This document shows positions 48,442-59,572 of a DNA stretch of 64,000 nt, piece by piece; the stretch's first letter is position 1, and the number at the start of each line of letters is the position of its first letter. Source of the stretch: Robiginitomaculum sp. (GTDB lineage Bacteria; Pseudomonadota; Alphaproteobacteria; Caulobacterales; Maricaulaceae); the NCBI GenBank assembly GCA_015485335.1, contig WFTT01000055.1, positions 1-64,000 on the forward strand, written 5' to 3'. The notes under the pieces are model-generated. The model did no database searches. It saw nothing but the letters and a program-made list of their open reading frames with translations, and had not been told where the DNA came from. A program made the translations under genes and the position numbers.

Positions 48442-50124
48442 ATGCCGCACAATACCCCAAAACGCAGCGATGCGATTGTCAAAGGCCCGGCCCACGCCCC
48501 GGCCCGCGCCATGCTGCGTGCCACTGGCTTTGAGACCAAGGATTTTGATGCGCCGATTATCGGCGTGGTCAATACCTGGTCCACGGTGACACCGTGCAAC
48601 ATGCATCTGGATGCGCTGGCCGCGCCGGTGCGTGAAGGGATCGAAGCCGCCGGCGCCCGTGCCGTGGATTTTAATACCATTGTGGTTTCCGATGGCGTGA
48701 CCATGGGGGCCGAGGGCATGCGCGCCTCGCTGATCTCCCGCGAAGTGATTGCCGATTCCATCGAACTGGCCGTGCGCGGGCACAGCCTCGACGGGGCCAT
48801 CATTCTGGTTGGTTGTGATAAAACCATTCCGGCGGCCGCCATGGCGCTGGCGCGGATGAATATACCGGGTCTGGTGTTTTATGGTGGCTCGATCATGCCG
48901 GGAAAACTGGATGGCAAGGATTTGTCGATCCAGGATGTATTCGAGGCGGTGGGCGCCGAAGCCAGCGGCATGATGAGCGAAGAAGAGCTGGGCAAAATTG
49001 AACGGGCCGCCTGTCCCGGGGCCGGGGCCTGCGGCGGGCAATTTACCGCCAACACCATGGCCATGGCGATGAGCATGCTGGGCCTGTCCCCCATGGGGGC
49101 AAACGATATCCCGGCCATTCATCCGGCCAAAAACGAGGCGGCGCGGGCCTGCGGCACGCGCATTGTCGAACTGGCCAAGGAGAATGTTTGCGCCCGCCAG
49201 TTTATCTGTACCCAGTCCCTGACCAATGCGGCGCTGGCGGCCTCGGCCTCTGGTGGTTCGACAAATGCTATTTTGCATTTGCTGGCCATTGCCCATGAGG
49301 CGGGTGTGGATTTCGATCTGGAGGCATTTCACAATGCCGCGCAAAGCGCGCCGGTGATTGCCGATCTGAAACCCAGCGGGCAATATCTGGCCCATGATCT
49401 GTTCATGGCTGGCGGTACGCGCCTGATTGCCGCGCGTCTGCGCGATGCGGGCTTGCTTGGCGATACTGCCACGGTAAGCGGGCGCACCCTGTTTACAGAA
49501 CTGGATGATCTGGAAGAGGCCCCGGGGCAAAAGGTGATTTGCACTATTGAGGCGCCGTTAAAGGAAAGTGGCGGCTATCGTATCCTCTATGGCGATCTGG
49601 CCCCCGAAGGTGCGGTGCTGAAGGTTTCGGGCGGTATTGATCAGGTTTTTGAAGGCCCGGCAAAAGTTTATGAAAGCGAAGAAGACTGTTTTGCCAGCCT
49701 GCAAAGCGGCGGTATCGAAGCCGGTGATGTGATCATTATTCGCAATGAAGGACCAAAGGGTGGTCCAGGCATGCGCGAAATGCTGGCCGTCACCGCCGCG
49801 CTGGTTGGTCAGGGCATTATCGATGATGTGGCCCTGATCACGGACGGTCGCTTTTCCGGGGCCAGCAAAGGCTTTGTCATCGGCCATTGTGCGCCCGAGG
49901 CGGCCCATGGCGGGCCGATTGCCCTGGTTTGCAATGGCGATCGCATCCGCATCGATTCCGCGAAAAGACGCATTGATATCGACGCCGACCTGGCTGCACG
50001 CCGTGCCAAATGGACGCCGCCTAAACGGCGTAGCTTTGGCGGTGTTTTCGACAAATACGCCCATCTTGTTTCCTCGGCCGCCAAAGGGGCCGTCACCACC
50101 ATTTTACCAACGGAGAATATTTAA
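48442..50124 (+). CDS. ilvD: Dihydroxy-acid dehydratase
   Basis: [56 protein letters not shown]. Confidence 0.95.
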   Translation: MPHNTPKRSDAIVKGPAHAPARAMLRATGFETKDFDAPIIGVVNTWSTVTPCNMHLDALAAPVREGIEAAGARAVDFNTIVVSDGVTMGAEGMRASLISREVIADSIELAVRGHSLDGAIILVGCDKTIPAAAMALARMNIPGLVFYGGSIMPGKLDGKDLSIQDVFEAVGAEASGMMSEEELGKIERAACPGAGACGGQFTANTMAMAMSMLGLSPMGANDIPAIHPAKNEAARACGTRIVELAKENVCARQFICTQSLTNAALAASASGGSTNAILHLLAIAHEAGVDFDLEAFHNAAQSAPVIADLKPSGQYLAHDLFMAGGTRLIAARLRDAGLLGDTATVSGRTLFTELDDLEEAPGQKVICTIEAPLKESGGYRILYGDLAPEGAVLKVSGGIDQVFEGPAKVYESEEDCFASLQSGGIEAGDVIIIRNEGPKGGPGMREMLAVTAALVGQGIIDDVALITDGRFSGASKGFVIGHCAPEAAHGGPIALVCNGDRIRIDSAKRRIDIDADLAARRAKWTPPKRRSFGGVFDKYAHLVSSAAKGAVTTILPTENI

Positions 50125-51117
50125 ATGAGTGCTCAAAACGGGGCCAGTGTCCCTTCCAGTCGTGAAGCCCGTATCGCCATCATTGGTTATGGCAGCCAGG
50201 GCCGCGCCCATGCGCTAAATCTGCGCGACAGCGGCTTTGATGTTGTTGTCGGCGTTCGTGAAGGCGGTGCGGGACATAAGCGTGCCAATGAGGACGGTCT
50301 GCGTACCGCCAGCCCGGCTGATGCCACCAAAGAGGCCAGCCTGATTGCCATTCTGACCCCGGATCTTAGCCATGAAGAGCTGTTTCGTGACCACATTGCG
50401 CCCAATTTGAGCGCCGGTGATGCGATCCTCTTTGCCCATGGCTTTACCATCCATTATGGCCGCGTGGTGCCGCCAAAAGAAGTTGATGTTATCCTTGTAG
50501 CCCCCAAGGGTCCGGGTGACCTGGTGCGGCGCGAATATGAACGCGGGCGCGGTGTGCCTTGCCTCTTCGCGGTGCACCAGGAAGCCTCTGGCCGGGCCGC
50601 GGAACGCGCCCGTGCCTATGCCAAGGGCATTGGTGGTGTCGAGGGTGGTGCCATTGAAACCAGCTTTTCCGAAGAAACCGAAACGGATCTTTTTGGCGAA
50701 CAGGCGGTGTTGTGCGGCGGCGCGACCGAATTGGTCATCGCCGGTTTTGAAACCCTGGTCGAGGCCGGTTATCAGCCCGAAGTGGCCTATTTTGAATGCA
50801 TGCACGAGCTGAAACTGATCGTTGATCTTCTGTATGAAGGCGGTCTGGCCAAAATGCATGAATTCATTTCAGAAACCGCCATTTATGGTGACCTGACCTC
50901 TGGTCCGCGCATCATCAATGATGAAACCCGCGAACGTATGCGTGAGGTATTGACCGACATCCAGAACGGTAATTTTGCCCGGGAGTGGATTTTGGAAAAT
51001 CAGGCCGGCAAGCCGCGTTATCAGGCCCTGATGGACAAAGATCTGAACCACCCGATTGAAAAAGTTGGTGCTCGTCTGCGGGCCGATATGGCCTGGCTGA
51101 AACCTGGCGCCAACTAA
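50125..51117 (+). CDS. ilvC: Ketol-acid reductoisomerase (class I)
   Basis: [54 protein letters not shown]. Confidence 0.95.
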   Translation: MSAQNGASVPSSREARIAIIGYGSQGRAHALNLRDSGFDVVVGVREGGAGHKRANEDGLRTASPADATKEASLIAILTPDLSHEELFRDHIAPNLSAGDAILFAHGFTIHYGRVVPPKEVDVILVAPKGPGDLVRREYERGRGVPCLFAVHQEASGRAAERARAYAKGIGGVEGGAIETSFSEETETDLFGEQAVLCGGATELVIAGFETLVEAGYQPEVAYFECMHELKLIVDLLYEGGLAKMHEFISETAIYGDLTSGPRIINDETRERMREVLTDIQNGNFAREWILENQAGKPRYQALMDKDLNHPIEKVGARLRADMAWLKPGAN

Positions 51118-51147
51118 ACCTCAACCGATAACTCGAAAGACAGTCCA

Positions 51148-52857
51148 ATGAACGCGATCCCAAGTACTCTGCAACCCGATACGTCCCCCAAAAGCGCCAA
51201 GGCGCCCACCGGGGCGGAATTGGTGGTATCAGCACTGCGGGCTGAGGACGTGGACATGGTGTTTGGCTATCCGGGCGGGGCCATCATGCCGCTTTATGAT
51301 GCCTTGCCAGGCTCTGGTCTGAAACACATTCTGGTGCGTCATGAACAGGCCGCCGCGTTTGCTGCCGATGCCTATGCCCGCGCCACGGGCAAGGCTGGGG
51401 TTTGCCTGGCCACGTCGGGACCGGGGGCTACCAATCTGCTGACTGGGATTGCCAATGCCTATATGGATTCAGTGCCGCTGATTGCCATTACCGGCCAGGT
51501 GGGTACGGCGGTTCTGGGCACCGATGCCTTTCAGGAAATTGATATCTTCGGCATGGCCATGCCTGTGGTCAAACACAGCTTTTTGGTGCGTCGTGCCGAA
51601 GATATTCCAAAAATCATTGCCGAGGCTTTTCAGATCGCCACTTCTGGCCGTCCGGGGCCGGTGCTGATTGATTTGCCAAAGGATGTGGCGCAATCCCGCG
51701 TGGAAAAACCCAATTCGGCGACGATCAAGCCAGTTACTTATCGCACGCCCGATCCGGTGGCCATTGCCAAGGCCGAGACCTTGTTGAAACGTGCCAAGCG
51801 CCCGGTTCTCTATATCGGTGGCGGGGTGGTCAAGGCCGGCGCGGTAGAGGCCTTGCGCCGCTTTAACATGCTGGCCGGGATCCCGGCGGTTTCCACCCTG
51901 ACGGGTCTGGGGGTTTTGCCCACCGACAGTGCGGACTTTTATGGCATGCTCGGCATGCATGGGGCCAAAACCGCCAATACACTGGTACAGGAAGCCGATT
52001 TATTACTGGTCTGCGGGGCGCGTTTTGATGACCGCGCCACCGGCAAGCTGGATACGTTCGCACCGGATGCCCGGGTGATCCATCTGGATTGCGATCCGGC
52101 CGAGATCGGCAAATTGCGTGATGCCGATGCCGGGGTGCCGGGTGATTTGAAGTCAGCCTTGGAAAGCCTGGCCGTGGGTATTCTGGATATTTCGCCATGG
52201 CGCGCCCGGGCGCAGGATCTGCGCACCCGCCATAAGTTTAATTATAATGCCCCGGGGGCGGGTATTTTTGCCCCCGCCTTTCTGGAAGAGCTGTCCCGCA
52301 AGGCCGGGGAGCGCTTTGTGGCCACCTGTGATGTGGGCCAACACCAGATGTGGGTGGCCCAACATTGCCATTTCTCTCGCCCGGATGCGCATCTGACCTC
52401 CGGTGGGCTGGGGGCCATGGGCTATGGCATTCCGGCCGGGATCGGGGCCAAGCTGGCAAATCCAGAAAATTGCGTGGTCACGGTGACCGGCGATGGCTCG
52501 ATCATGATGAATATACAGGAACTGGCCACCATTCGCCGTTATGGCGTGGCCTTGAAAATCGTCCTGTTTGATAACTCAACCCTGGGCCTGGTGCGTCAGT
52601 GGCAAGAGTTGTTTTACGAAGAAAACTTCAGTGAAGTTGACCTGTATGACAATCCCGATTTTGCCAGTGTGGCCCGCTCGTTCGGGGTCGAGGCGTTTAC
52701 CGTTTCGCGGCGCGAACAGACCAGTGCTGCCATTGATCGTTTGCTGAATACCAAAGGGTCGGTGCTGGCCCATGTGCGCATTGATCCGCGCGAAAATGTC
52801 TGGCCGCTGGTGCCACCTGGAAAATCCAATGCTGAAATGATGGAGCGTAAATCATGA
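51148..52857 (+). CDS. ilvB: Acetolactate synthase large subunit
   Basis: FGYPGGAIMPLYDAL, VRHEQAAAFAADAYARATG, ThDP motif GDGSIMMNIQELATIRRYGVALKIVLFDN. Confidence 0.95.
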   Translation: MNAIPSTLQPDTSPKSAKAPTGAELVVSALRAEDVDMVFGYPGGAIMPLYDALPGSGLKHILVRHEQAAAFAADAYARATGKAGVCLATSGPGATNLLTGIANAYMDSVPLIAITGQVGTAVLGTDAFQEIDIFGMAMPVVKHSFLVRRAEDIPKIIAEAFQIATSGRPGPVLIDLPKDVAQSRVEKPNSATIKPVTYRTPDPVAIAKAETLLKRAKRPVLYIGGGVVKAGAVEALRRFNMLAGIPAVSTLTGLGVLPTDSADFYGMLGMHGAKTANTLVQEADLLLVCGARFDDRATGKLDTFAPDARVIHLDCDPAEIGKLRDADAGVPGDLKSALESLAVGILDISPWRARAQDLRTRHKFNYNAPGAGIFAPAFLEELSRKAGERFVATCDVGQHQMWVAQHCHFSRPDAHLTSGGLGAMGYGIPAGIGAKLANPENCVVTVTGDGSIMMNIQELATIRRYGVALKIVLFDNSTLGLVRQWQELFYEENFSEVDLYDNPDFASVARSFGVEAFTVSRREQTSAAIDRLLNTKGSVLAHVRIDPRENVWPLVPPGKSNAEMMERKS

Positions 52858-53135
52858 ACACGCAAACTCTGCACATCGAATTTGAACCCGCCGAAGGGGC
52901 GATTTTGCGCCTGATCGGCCTTGTGGAACGCCGTGGGTATGACGTGCGCAGCATCAGCCTGCCGCCTTCCAGTGATGGCAGCATGAGCCTGTATCTGGGG
53001 GTCATGGCCCGGGATGTAGGACGCGATATTGGCGTTTTGCGTCGGCAAATACACCGCCTGATCGGGGTCCGCCGGGTTTTGGGTGGTTTGGACAATACAG
53101 AACAACGTGCAGGAGGCCAAAATGGCGAAGCCTAA
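52854..53135 (+). CDS. Acetolactate synthase small subunit, short ACT-domain (IlvM-like) form
   Basis: EPAEGAILRLIGLVERRGYDVRSISLPPSSDGSMSLYLGV; ATGA overlap with ilvB. Confidence 0.75.
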   Translation: MNTQTLHIEFEPAEGAILRLIGLVERRGYDVRSISLPPSSDGSMSLYLGVMARDVGRDIGVLRRQIHRLIGVRRVLGGLDNTEQRAGGQNGEA

Positions 53136-54735
53136 GAAAACCGCAAAAGCAAATAAAGGCAGAAAAATCGCCTTTTTCGATACGACCTTGCGCGATGGTG
53201 AACAGGCGCCGGGGTTTTCCATGTCGGCCGAAGAAAAGCTGATGATGGCGGGGGCTTTGTGTGATCTGGGCGTTGATGTGATCGAGGCCGGATTTGCCGC
53301 CGCTTCGCCCGGTGATGCCGATGGGGTGCGCCGCATTGCATCAGAAATCGAAGGGCCAACTATTTGCAGCCTGTCCCGGGCCACGGAAAATGATATCCGG
53401 ACCGCAGGCCGGGCGTTGGAACCGGCAGGCAAAAGCCGCATCCATATCTTTTTGGGTACCAGTCCGATTCATCGTTCTGCCAAACTGAATATGAGCACGG
53501 ACGAAGTACTGGCAGCCATTCATCGTTCGGTCTCGTTGGCGGCCACTCATTGTGACGAGGTGGAATTTTCCGCCGAAGATGCCATTCGTACTGAACGTGA
53601 ATTTCTGGTCGAGGCGTTGGAATGCGCCGCCAAGGCCGGGGCGCGGGTGCTGAATGTGCCCGACACGGTCGGTTATACCACCCCTGATGAAATCTATGAC
53701 CTGTTCAGCCATCTGATTGCCAAGGTAGGCGGCACGGAAAATGCTATTTTCAGTGCCCATTGCCATGATGATCTGGGCATGGCCGTGGCCAATTCGCTGG
53801 CCGCGGTACGCGCCGGGGCGATGCAGGTGGAAGGTGCCATCAACGGCATTGGCGAGCGGGCCGGCAATTGTGCGCTGGAAGAAGTGATGATGGTCTTTGC
53901 CACGCGCAAGGATCTTTTCAATGTTGATATCGATATCGACACCACCAAGATTTACCCGGCCAGCCGCATGCTCTCCAAGATGACCGGCAATCCAGTACCT
54001 CGCAACAAGGCCATTGTTGGCCGCAACGCCTTTGCCCACGAGGCCGGCATTCACCAGCACGGGGTGCTGAACGATCGGCGCACCTATGAAATCATGACCC
54101 CCGAAGACATTGGTCTGCCGGGCAATGCACTGATTTTGGGCAAGCACAGCGGCAAACATGCGCTGGCGGCGCGGGCCAAAGAGCTGGGCTTTGAAATTGA
54201 TGATGACCGTCTGGCCGCCGTATTTATTGCGTTCAAGGCCATGGCGGATCAGTTTGGCGAGATTGCCGATGCCCAATTGATCGAGCTGATTTCCGGCGTC
54301 ACCGGATCGGCCAGCGCCGTCTGGCGGCTGAAACGCGTTGAAATGCGGGCCGCCTATGGGGCACAGGCCGAACCCTTTGCCCGGGTAGAGCTAGAACACC
54401 CAGAACGTGGCATGGTCACCGATATCGCCACCGGCGAGGGGCCGATCCATGCGGCCTTTAATGCGGTGCAACACATCACCGGCATGAGCGCCACGGTGGA
54501 GGAGCTGGAAATTAATCACGTGGGGGCCAAGGGGCGCACCGATTGCATTGCCGATATTGTCTTGCGCATTAACGGCACCCGTTTTGGCGGCCGTTCGCGC
54601 ACCCGCGATGTGATCCCCGCCGGGGTCGAAGCCTATGTGGATGCGATCAACCGTGCTGCTGCGGCACAAAACCGCGATGCCTTTGGGCAGGAAAAAGCCA
54701 GCACCACCACCGATGATGCCAAGGATGCGGCCTGA
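53122..54735 (+). CDS. leuA: 2-isopropylmalate synthase
   Basis: FFDTTLRDGEQAPGFSM, SAHCHDDLGMAVANSLAAV, C-terminal regulatory domain; ATG 53122 chosen. Confidence 0.95.
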   Translation: MAKPKKTAKANKGRKIAFFDTTLRDGEQAPGFSMSAEEKLMMAGALCDLGVDVIEAGFAAASPGDADGVRRIASEIEGPTICSLSRATENDIRTAGRALEPAGKSRIHIFLGTSPIHRSAKLNMSTDEVLAAIHRSVSLAATHCDEVEFSAEDAIRTEREFLVEALECAAKAGARVLNVPDTVGYTTPDEIYDLFSHLIAKVGGTENAIFSAHCHDDLGMAVANSLAAVRAGAMQVEGAINGIGERAGNCALEEVMMVFATRKDLFNVDIDIDTTKIYPASRMLSKMTGNPVPRNKAIVGRNAFAHEAGIHQHGVLNDRRTYEIMTPEDIGLPGNALILGKHSGKHALAARAKELGFEIDDDRLAAVFIAFKAMADQFGEIADAQLIELISGVTGSASAVWRLKRVEMRAAYGAQAEPFARVELEHPERGMVTDIATGEGPIHAAFNAVQHITGMSATVEELEINHVGAKGRTDCIADIVLRINGTRFGGRSRTRDVIPAGVEAYVDAINRAAAAQNRDAFGQEKASTTTDDAKDAA

Positions 54736-54755
54736 TTGGCCCCCAGGAGATAATT

Positions 54756-55715
54756 ATGAGTATTTCAGAAGCACAATATATCTGGCGCGATGGCCAGATC
54801 ATCCCCTGGGCCGAGGCGACCACCCATGTCCTTAGCCATGGGTTGCACTATGGCACCTCCATGTTTGAAGGCATTCGGGTGTATGACACCCCCGATGGCC
54901 CGTGCGGGTTCCGCCTGACCGAGCATGTGGCGCGGCTGTTTGCCTCGGCGCGTATCTACGCCATGGACATTCCTTTTGAGGAAGAAGAGCTGGTCGAGGC
55001 CTGCCGGGAAATCGTGCGGGTAAATGGACTGACCAGTGCCTATTTGCGCCCCATTGCCTATCATGGTTATGGCGATATCGGGGTTTCCCCGGGGCCGGAT
55101 ACCCCCATTAATGTGGCCATTGCGGCCTTTCCCTGGGGGGCCTATCTGGGCGAAGCGGGGCGGCAAAACGGCGTGGATGTCTGTGTTTCCTCCTGGCGCC
55201 GTCCGGCGCCCGGTACCTTGCCCATGGCGGCCAAGGCGGCGGGCAATTATTTGTCTGGCTTTTTGATCTCGCGTGAGGCCAAACGCAATGGTTATGCCGA
55301 AGGCATTGCGCTGGATGTGGATGGTCGCCTGTCCGAGGGGGCCGGGGAAAACCTCTTTATTGTCAAGGGCAAAACCTTGCACACGCCGCCGGCGGCCTCT
55401 TCAATCCTTAGCGGCATCACCCGCGACACAGTCATGGTACTAGCCAAGAAAATGGGCCTTACCATTCGCGAAGAACCGCTGCCGCGTGAAATGCTTTATG
55501 TGGCGGACGAGCTGTTCTTTACCGGCACGGCCGCCGAAATCACGCCCATTCGTTCGGTCGATGGCACCAAGACCCGTGCCCAGGGTTGCGGCCCGATCAC
55601 CCGGGCTTTGCAGGACCAGTTTTTTGGTCTGTTCAATGGTAAAACCCCCGATACCGAAGGCTGGCTGGAGCCTATCGGCAAATCAGTTACTGGAGAGGTG
55701 AGCAATGTCGCCTAA
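54756..55715 (+). CDS. ilvE: Branched-chain amino acid aminotransferase
   Basis: [47 protein letters not shown]. Confidence 0.93.
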   Translation: MSISEAQYIWRDGQIIPWAEATTHVLSHGLHYGTSMFEGIRVYDTPDGPCGFRLTEHVARLFASARIYAMDIPFEEEELVEACREIVRVNGLTSAYLRPIAYHGYGDIGVSPGPDTPINVAIAAFPWGAYLGEAGRQNGVDVCVSSWRRPAPGTLPMAAKAAGNYLSGFLISREAKRNGYAEGIALDVDGRLSEGAGENLFIVKGKTLHTPPAASSILSGITRDTVMVLAKKMGLTIREEPLPREMLYVADELFFTGTAAEITPIRSVDGTKTRAQGCGPITRALQDQFFGLFNGKTPDTEGWLEPIGKSVTGEVSNVA

Positions 55716-57132
55716 AGCAGCACCAAAATCCTTGTTCGAAAAGGTTTGGGATAGTCATCAGGTTTGCACGCAAACCGATGAGCACCCGGCGGTCCTCTAC
55801 ATCGACCGCCATCTGGTACACGAAGTCACCTCGCCGCAGGCCTTTACCGAATTAAGGGAAAGAGAACTGCGCGTCCGCCGTCCGGATCTGACCTTTGCCA
55901 CCATGGATCATTCCACCCCCACGGTACCGTTGGGGGCGGATGGTCAGCCGGTATATGCCAGCGAGGATACCCGCCTGCAGGTGCAGACCTTGCAGGAAAA
56001 CTGCGCCGAATTTGGTATTGAATTATTTGGTTGGGACAGCCCGAACCGGGGCGTTATCCATGTGATGGCCCCCGAACTGGGCCTGACCCTGCCGGGCATG
56101 ACCATTGTGTGCGGTGATAGTCATACCGCCACCCATGGGGCCTTTGGGGCGCTGGCCTTTGGCATTGGCACTACCGAGGTCAGCCATGTTTTGGCCACGC
56201 AATGCCTTTTGCAACGCAAACCAAAATCCATGCGCGTTACCATTAACGGGCGTCTGCATCGCGGTGTCAGTGCCAAGGATATGGCCTTGGCCGTGATTGC
56301 GGCGCTGGGGGCCAGCGGCGGGGTTGGCCATGTGATCGAATATGCCGGTGAAGCGGTACGATGGCTGGACATGGAAGAGCGCATGACCCTGTGCAATATG
56401 ACCATCGAGGCAGGCGCCCGCGCCGGCATGGTTGCCCCGGATGAGGTGACATATGCCTGGCTGAAAGGGCGCAAGCATGCCCCCCAAGGCGAGGACTGGG
56501 ATCGTGCCGTCGAGGAATGGCGGTCGTTAAAAAGCGACGAAAACGCGGTTTTTGATGCTGAAATTACCCTGGATGCCCGCTTTATGGCGCCGATGATCAC
56601 CTATGGGCCATCACCGGATCTGGGCATGGCGGTGGATTCCATTACCCCCCATCCCTGCAGTGATGTGGAAAGCAAGGGCCTTGACTATATGCGCTTTACG
56701 CCGGGCCGCCCGATTATGGGCGAAAAGGTCGATGTGGTGTTTATCGGTTCGTGTACCAATGGACGACTGAACGATCTGCGCGATGCGGCCCGGGTATTGC
56801 TGGGCCATAAGGTGCACAAGGATGTGCGTATGCTGATCGTACCGGGTTCCGAACAGGTGCGCCGCGAGGCCGAAAAAGAGGGCCTGCACGAAATCTTTGA
56901 AAAAGCCGGTGCCGAATGGCGCAATCCGGGCTGTTCCATGTGTATTGCCATGAATGGTGACATGGCCAAGCCGGGTGAATTGGTGGTCTCCACCTCGAAC
57001 CGAAACTTTGAAGGCCGTCAGGGCAAGGGGGCACGCACGGTTCTGGCGTCGCCAGCCACCGCAGCGGCCAGCGCAATCTGGGGCGAGGTCGCTGACCCGC
57101 GCCCCTTTATGGAGGCCCCCCGTGTCGCATAA
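55705..57132 (+). CDS. leuC: 3-isopropylmalate dehydratase large subunit
   Basis: [45 protein letters not shown]. Confidence 0.95.
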   Translation: MSPKAAPKSLFEKVWDSHQVCTQTDEHPAVLYIDRHLVHEVTSPQAFTELRERELRVRRPDLTFATMDHSTPTVPLGADGQPVYASEDTRLQVQTLQENCAEFGIELFGWDSPNRGVIHVMAPELGLTLPGMTIVCGDSHTATHGAFGALAFGIGTTEVSHVLATQCLLQRKPKSMRVTINGRLHRGVSAKDMALAVIAALGASGGVGHVIEYAGEAVRWLDMEERMTLCNMTIEAGARAGMVAPDEVTYAWLKGRKHAPQGEDWDRAVEEWRSLKSDENAVFDAEITLDARFMAPMITYGPSPDLGMAVDSITPHPCSDVESKGLDYMRFTPGRPIMGEKVDVVFIGSCTNGRLNDLRDAARVLLGHKVHKDVRMLIVPGSEQVRREAEKEGLHEIFEKAGAEWRNPGCSMCIAMNGDMAKPGELVVSTSNRNFEGRQGKGARTVLASPATAAASAIWGEVADPRPFMEAPRVA

Positions 57133-57718
57133 AAAAACAATGCCCGAACAATTTACCGTTTTGATCTCCAAAACCCTGGTTCTGGCGCAGGAAAACATCG
57201 ATACCGACCAGATTATTCCGGCGCGGTTTCTGACCACCACCAGCCGTCATGGGCTGGGCCGGGCCGCGTTTTATGACTGGCGTTATGACGAGACCGGCAT
57301 GGCACGCAATTCCGATCCCTTTGCGGGCAAGGATGCGGGCGAACATCAGATACTGGTGGGCGGTGATAATTTTGGCTGTGGTTCTTCGCGCGAACATGCG
57401 CCCTGGGCGCTATCGGACTTTGGTTTTCGGGTTATCGTCAGCACCAAAATCGCCGATATTTTCAAAAGCAATGCCTTGAAAAATGGAATTGTTCCCATCG
57501 AGGTGTCCGCCGAAACCCATGCAGATCTAGTGGCTAACCCGGGCGCAGAAGTGGTGGTTGATCTGGAACGGTGCGAGATTTCCCGCCCCGGTGCCTGGAA
57601 ACAATCCTTTGAAATTGAACGCTTTGGCCGTCGTTGTCTGTTGGACGGGGTGGATCCATTGGGATTTCTGCAAAAATGCGAAAACGATATTGCGCAATTT
57701 GAGGCCGCACGGACATGA
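57122..57718 (+). CDS. leuD: 3-isopropylmalate dehydratase small subunit
   Basis: [35 protein letters not shown] 57122 follows GGAGG, alternative ATG 57140. Confidence 0.92.
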   Translation: MSHKKTMPEQFTVLISKTLVLAQENIDTDQIIPARFLTTTSRHGLGRAAFYDWRYDETGMARNSDPFAGKDAGEHQILVGGDNFGCGSSREHAPWALSDFGFRVIVSTKIADIFKSNALKNGIVPIEVSAETHADLVANPGAEVVVDLERCEISRPGAWKQSFEIERFGRRCLLDGVDPLGFLQKCENDIAQFEAART

Positions 57719-58761
57719 GTAAAAAAATAGTGGTCCTGCCTGGCGATGGTGTAGGACCAGAGGTCACCGAAGCGGCCATAGACGTGCTGGAGATGACGGC
57801 GCAAAAGTTTGGGTTTTCGCTGGAATTTGATGATTATGCCTTTGGTGGTGCGGCCATTGATGCCTGTGGCGAGCCCTTGCCAGATAACACGCTGGCGGCG
57901 TGCAAAGAAGCCGACGCCATCTTCCTGGGGGCCGTGGGCGGCCCCAAATGGGGTGTACATACCAAGCGGCCAGAGGCGGGCCTGTTGGGGCTGCGTTCGG
58001 CGCTGAACCTGTTTGCCAATCTGCGCCCGGTCAAATTACACCCGGCGCTGGCGGCGCATTCCCCCCTGAAGGAAGAACGGATCAAGGGCGTGGATATCCT
58101 TATCTTACGCGAACTGACCGGCGGCATGTATTTTGGTGAAAAAAAACGCGAGGCCGACAAGGCCAGCGATCTGTGTGAATACTCCAAATTTGAAATCATT
58201 CGCGCCGCGCGGGTGGCCTTTGAGGCGGCCCGTGGGCGGCGCAATCATGTCACCTCTATCGACAAGGCCAATGTGCTGGAAAGCAGCCGTTTGTGGCGCG
58301 AAACAGTCACTGCCTTGCATGAAAAAGACTATAAGGACGTGGAATTGCGCCATGAACTGGTTGACTCGGCGGCGATGAAGCTGATCACCAATCCGGGCAG
58401 TTATGATGTAGTGCTGACGGAAAATCTCTTTGGCGACATCCTATCCGATGAATGTTCGGTGCTGACCGGTTCGATCGGCCTGCTGGGTTCGGCTTCGCTG
58501 GGATCGGTCACACAAGGCCTGTATGAGCCAATTCACGGTTCGGCCCCTGATATCGCCGGACAAAATATCGCCAATCCCGTGGGGGCCATTACCAGTGCGG
58601 CCATGTTGTTGCGATACAGTCTTGACCAGGAAGAGGCGGCCCAGGCCATCGAACATGCTACATATGTAGCACTTGCCAGTGGCGCGCGCACGCGCGACCT
58701 TGGGGGCGAACTGAGCTGTACACAAATGGCCACGGAAATCATGACTAAAATCAAGGGGTAA
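57715..58761 (+). CDS. leuB: 3-isopropylmalate dehydrogenase
   Basis: VLPGDGVGPEVTEAA, LLGLRSALNLFANLRP, NLFGDILSDE, EPIHGSAPDIAGQNIANP. Confidence 0.95.
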   Translation: MSKKIVVLPGDGVGPEVTEAAIDVLEMTAQKFGFSLEFDDYAFGGAAIDACGEPLPDNTLAACKEADAIFLGAVGGPKWGVHTKRPEAGLLGLRSALNLFANLRPVKLHPALAAHSPLKEERIKGVDILILRELTGGMYFGEKKREADKASDLCEYSKFEIIRAARVAFEAARGRRNHVTSIDKANVLESSRLWRETVTALHEKDYKDVELRHELVDSAAMKLITNPGSYDVVLTENLFGDILSDECSVLTGSIGLLGSASLGSVTQGLYEPIHGSAPDIAGQNIANPVGAITSAAMLLRYSLDQEEAAQAIEHATYVALASGARTRDLGGELSCTQMATEIMTKIKG

Positions 58762-58810
58762 GCCTAGCTCTTTGTCTGATTGATTTTACACAGAATGAGA
58801 TTCACGCTTT

Positions 58811-58844
58811 AGTGTGTACTCTTACCGTCTGAGGGGACACACTA
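58811..58844 (+). promoter_or_regulatory. Inverted repeat enclosing the RBS and abutting the start codon of the exported-protein operon
   Basis: AGTGTGT(58811-58817)/ACACACT(58837-58843) perfect arms, RBS GAGGGG in the loop, ATG at 58844. Confidence 0.5.
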
Positions 58845-59572
58845 TGTTGCGAACTCTACGTACCGTTATGCGTTATGCGTTGTGCGTGTCGATGGTGCTT
58901 GCATTTTCCCAACTTTCTTTGGGAGTTATGGGAGCTGATCAGGCACAGGCCAGAAAAGCAAAAGTCAAAAAAATCAAGGCACCCAAGGCGAAAAAAAGGC
59001 CCAGCCTGTCTTTTCGACCGGATGTTTCCCGCCAGAGCCCAAAATACATAGGCAAATTGGGGGTGTTGCAATTGCGCGATCGCCGTGGCCTGACGTTTTA
59101 TGGTGGTTCGGATGAGTTTTTCAGAGAGCCGGTTCTGGAGGCCCTGAATAATTCGCTCTACCTGAACATCAAATCATCACGGGTTTTCAGCCAGGTGGTA
59201 TCCATTGATGTTAAGCCGGGGGCGCGTCTCAGCCGTGAAGAATTAAAAAAAATTGCCGCGCAAAACGGGTTGGATTATGTGCTGCTGAGCGATCTGACGA
59301 CCTTTACCATGTTACGCGAAAAAATGGTGGCCAAGAAAAAGGGCATTGATTTTAAGGTCATGGTGCGCTTTGGCCTGTTCAGCCAGCTGATCGAACCCAA
59401 TAAGGGTGCGATTTTATGGGCCGAACCGGTGGTCCGGCAAATGGGACAGCTGAACGCCAAAAAGAAAACCAAGGCCAGCGATTATGGCAATAGCGCGGTG
59501 CAGGCGGTAAAGGCCGGTCTGAATGATCTGTCCACGTCGATCCGGTTAATTGGACTGGAGGTGCGCCGATGA
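58844..59572 (+). CDS. Exported protein of unknown function
   Basis: Signal peptide then Lys-rich segment; ATG 58844; ATGA overlap to next gene. Confidence 0.8.
   Translation: MLRTLRTVMRYALCVSMVLAFSQLSLGVMGADQAQARKAKVKKIKAPKAKKRPSLSFRPDVSRQSPKYIGKLGVLQLRDRRGLTFYGGSDEFFREPVLEALNNSLYLNIKSSRVFSQVVSIDVKPGARLSREELKKIAAQNGLDYVLLSDLTTFTMLREKMVAKKKGIDFKVMVRFGLFSQLIEPNKGAILWAEPVVRQMGQLNAKKKTKASDYGNSAVQAVKAGLNDLSTSIRLIGLEVRR

Noticed and set aside
48439-49530. 363-aa minus-strand ORF opposite ilvD
   Set aside because: Antisense shadow; ilvD motifs are unambiguous.
53341-54276. 311-aa minus-strand ORF opposite leuA
   Set aside because: Antisense shadow; leuA motifs are unambiguous.
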